Origin: Coemansia sp. RSA 922
Taxonomy: Eukaryota > Kickxellomycota > Kickxellomycetes > Kickxellales > Kickxellaceae
NCBI GenBank assembly: GCA_027577415.1
Contig: JANBQS010000179.1
Coordinates: forward strand, 1-28,361
Reading direction: 5' to 3'
DNA: 28,361 nucleotides
The notes beneath the pieces are model-generated. The model did no database searches. It had not been told where the DNA came from and saw only the letters and a list, made by a program, of their open reading frames with translations. Numbering within the stretch: position 1 is the first letter of the stretch; the number at the start of each line of letters is the position of its first letter. Position numbers and translations under genes: made by a program. This document shows positions 26,450 to 28,361 of this stretch, piece by piece.

Positions 26450-26935
26450 ATGCCCAACTATAGAGATTTAGTGGTACACACCGATGGTGCTTGCCTTGGA
26501 AATGGCTATCATGGAGCAGTTGGAGGTGTGGGTGTCTACTTTGGACCCAACGACAACCGGAACTACTCTGGTCCACTACCTGGTCAGATACAAACAAATC
26601 AGCGTGCCGAACTCGAGGCAATCTACCAAGCCCTGGTTCTGATAAGAGACAGTCTTTACTTTTACAGATACAGGCCCAGCGTAATTATTAGGACGGATTC
26701 ACAGTATAGCATCAACTGTGTGACCAAGTGGTCTCGGAGGTGGAGACGGCACGGGTGGATCAATTCGATGGGTAAACCAGTTACTAACGTGGACTTGGTC
26801 CAGGAGATACTCGAATTGATGGATACTTGCGGCAGCGACATATATTTTGAATATGTCCCAGGACACTTGAATATTCCAGGAAATATTGCCGCCCACGATT
26901 TGGCTAGTGCGGGTGCCCGTGGTCATCACTATTAA
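26450..26935 (+). CDS. RNase H-fold protein, array copy 2, fourth catalytic aspartate replaced
   Basis: A 161-residue paralogue of copy 1. Catalytic D12 (HTDGAC), E54 (TNQRAEL) and D83 (RTDSQYSI) are kept, and the handle region (TKWSRRWRRHGWIN) and strand IYFEYVPGH remain. In the final motif GNDAAH the aspartate is isoleucine (GNIAAH, I146). In RNase HI this aspartate helps position the second metal ion, and its loss usually weakens but need not abolish cleavage. The histidine loop is also altered (GHLNIPGN in place of GHSGNRGN). The frame is intact and the fold residues are kept, so the protein is probably expressed, perhaps as a weak nuclease or a hybrid-binding protein. No hybrid-binding domain is present. 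Confidence 0.85.
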   Translation: MPNYRDLVVHTDGACLGNGYHGAVGGVGVYFGPNDNRNYSGPLPGQIQTNQRAELEAIYQALVLIRDSLYFYRYRPSVIIRTDSQYSINCVTKWSRRWRRHGWINSMGKPVTNVDLVQEILELMDTCGSDIYFEYVPGHLNIPGNIAAHDLASAGARGHHY

Positions 26936-27095
26936 CATAGCTTGGTTGATTGACACCAAATTTCCGAATTGTATTTTTGCACTTGATTCTTGATAAAAAC
27001 AAGGTGTCTTGAAGTGGATAGTACAAAAAAGCCACCTCGCTTTTTTTCTCTGTTTCCTCCATATCCGCAAAAAAATACCTTCTTTTTTATTTAAC

Positions 27096-27569
27096 ATGTC
27101 GTTTCTTGTCTACACTGGCAGTTCTTGTCTTTATCCCGGAACCAACGAAGCTTCTGCGGGTGTAGGGGGTTTCTTTGGTCAAGGTCATAAGCGTAATTTT
27201 TCTGGCCGTCTGCCAGGCCCAGTCCAAACGAGTCAGCGAGCGGAGCTTGGTGCTATCAAGCGTGCGCTACTAATACTGAGCAGTCCATCTATGGCTCCCC
27301 GAGTTGAAGGAGAGTCAGTGTTTATCAAGACTCGTTCTAAATACGCCATCGGCCGTGTGACCGAGTGGCCTATAAAGTGGGTCCGGAAGGGTTGGATCAA
27401 TAACCGGGGTCTTCCAATTGCTAACAAGGATCTGATCATCGACATCATCACGCTTATGCTCTTGTCGCCGTACAAGGTTTACTTCATTCATACACCGGCG
27501 GCTTTGGAGGACGAGTCTGGTGTGCGAGCTCAGGCAATGGCAGCTAATGCTGCACGTCGTAGATGCTAA
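27096..27569 (+). CDS. RNase H-fold protein, array copy 3, catalytically dead
   Basis: A 157-residue paralogue with an uninterrupted frame. The start MSFLVYTG (27096) was chosen by alignment to the other copies. The fold is recognisable (GVGGFFGQGHKRNFSGRLPG, TSQRAELGAI, RKGWINNRGLPIANKDLI). The first aspartate is replaced (YTGSSC for YTDGAC, G8), the third by arginine (KTRSKY, R80) and the fourth also by arginine (SGVRAQ). Only E50 of RAEL survives. It cannot be a two-metal nuclease. An open frame of this length despite loss of the active site suggests either a very recent decay or a retained non-catalytic role such as nucleic-acid or partner binding. Compare copies 1, 2 and 4. Confidence 0.78.
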   Translation: MSFLVYTGSSCLYPGTNEASAGVGGFFGQGHKRNFSGRLPGPVQTSQRAELGAIKRALLILSSPSMAPRVEGESVFIKTRSKYAIGRVTEWPIKWVRKGWINNRGLPIANKDLIIDIITLMLLSPYKVYFIHTPAALEDESGVRAQAMAANAARRRC

Positions 27570-27629
27570 AGAAACAAAAAATTTGTTTATTTGCTGAAGG
27601 GAGTTTACCAAATAAAAAAAAGCTATAGC

Positions 27630-28079
27630 TTGGTAATATCGATACTCCAGGATATGTTCCAACGGCTGGAGTACGACATAGGCAGCAAGTGAGTGTTCTT
27701 GGACAGATCGCAGTGGCAATACCCGATATCGTCAAACTAGCGAACCTGGTGCTGATCCAACAGCAGTGCTACTGCCAGTGAACGCACCAAAGTATCAGTC
27801 TATCGCTCATAGTATATGCCACCACTTTGATCTAAATAAAGACAAACAGATACTGGTACGCGTTGGATCTCAGGAAATCCAAATCGACGAAATGTTGTTG
27901 GCAACAAGGTTAGCCTTGTTTTGGCGGAGGTACTCGATTAGGGTAAAGAATAGCGTGGGTACAGTGTCTGACATCTTCACTGTTGATACCGAACCTCCGT
28001 AGCTTTATTTGTTGGTAGAGTATCGGGTCATAATCCAGGTCGTAGGTGTAGTGGGATCCAGGCTCTAAACACCACATAG
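27630..28079 (+). pseudogene. RNase H-fold pseudogene, array copy 4 (frameshifted)
   Basis: Pieces of an RNase H domain are spread over three frames in array order. After LVIS at about 27630, a shifted frame gives YVPTAG...VSVLGQ, comparable to the glycine-rich early part of copy 3. The next frame runs from 27694 to 28002 and contains KYQSIAHSI, ILVRVGSQEIQID (matching IIRTDSQYSIN, with the catalytic aspartate now glycine) and WRRYSIRVKNSVGTVSDIF (matching WRRHGWINSMGKPVTNVDLV of copy 2). A last frame (about 28012-28079) reads VSGHNPGRRCSGIQALNTT, matching the VSGH.G.RGNDAAHNLAT end of copy 1. Frameshifts and stops separate these pieces, and no start codon is obvious. It is a decayed fourth copy; alternative small genes on either strand here are less convincing. 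Confidence 0.65.
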
Positions 28080-28361
28080 TCATTGGAATCAAGGAGAAAG
28101 AGCAAAAATCGCCAAGCGCCACCCCCCTACAACGACTACCAAAAAAGCCGGCATATGACAAGTAATATGCAAAAATGGTATATGCAAAAACAATGCTAGT
28201 GAAGCAGTGTCAAAATCGCCTTCCTACTCTGCTGAACTTGCTATATCATCAACACTTGCAAAAGAAACTTTGGGGTTTACACAAAGTTACTGCTATAGGG
28301 ATAGTATATATTTTGGTTTATGTAAAGGTCTCTCATTCGTTAACTCCCTCCCCCAACGATT
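28080..28361. other. Right end of window, nothing recognised
   Basis: The stretch at 28085-28125 (GGAGAAAGAGCAAAAATCGCC) loosely resembles the 3' flanks that follow RNase H copies 1 and 2, extending the duplicated unit. The remainder is AT-rich without an open frame of note. Confidence 0.35.

Noticed and set aside
27910..28161. Minus-strand 83-codon frame at the right end
   Set aside because: It overlaps plus-strand pieces that align in order with RNase H copies, which explains the stretch better.

Overview
This window is nuclear DNA from a fungus. It carries ERG3-type sterol desaturase, Bzz1 (F-BAR/C1/2xSH3), Mog1, a Gap1/Sar1-type RasGAP and short introns of 83-137 bp with GTAAGT-like donors and CTAAT/CTAAC-like branch points. 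Two F-box/leucine-rich-repeat-like proteins have the look of families I associate with Kickxellomycotina (Coemansia, Linderina). That placement is an inference from family resemblance, not a measurement.

Layout. 1-1.1 kb: a decayed Ty3/gypsy-type gag on the minus strand. 1.1-2.4 kb: no gene that I can support. 2.4-5.5 kb: three tandem plus-strand genes for an unrecognised 122-127 aa protein family. Each has a TATA box, and they are separated by degenerate purine-rich repeat arrays; the first two copies are a segmental duplication with a period of exactly 1234 bp. 5.6-15.1 kb: a compact housekeeping block with TMEM50/Vps68 (-), Mog1 (+), an Mgr3-like mitochondrial TPR protein (-), a three-exon RasGAP (-), a macrodomain hydrolase (-), a four-exon DDHD phospholipase (+) and Erg3 (-). 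Two convergent pairs overlap at their stop codons. 15.5-16.5 kb: a disordered protein of unknown function (-). 16.5-17.7 kb: largely non-coding. 17.7-21.3 kb: an intact F-box-like/LRR gene (+) and a second one (-) broken by a single in-frame TGA. 21.6-25.3 kb: a small acidic secreted protein (-), Bzz1 (-) and a UBX-domain membrane protein (-). 25.6-28.1 kb: a tandem array of four RNase H-fold genes (+) in which the active site decays step by step along the array: 4/4, 3/4, 1/4 acidic residues, then a frameshifted pseudogene.

The two accessory clusters at the ends are the most unusual parts. The left one is an apparently lineage-restricted small-protein family with mosaic, gene-conversion-like structure, phased TGACATCA sites and repeat arrays in front of the genes. 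The right one is an RNase H duplication series that keeps the fold while losing catalysis. No function for either cluster can be read from sequence alone. The middle genes serve membrane traffic, lipid metabolism, Ras signalling and proteostasis; I see no sign that they form a single pathway.
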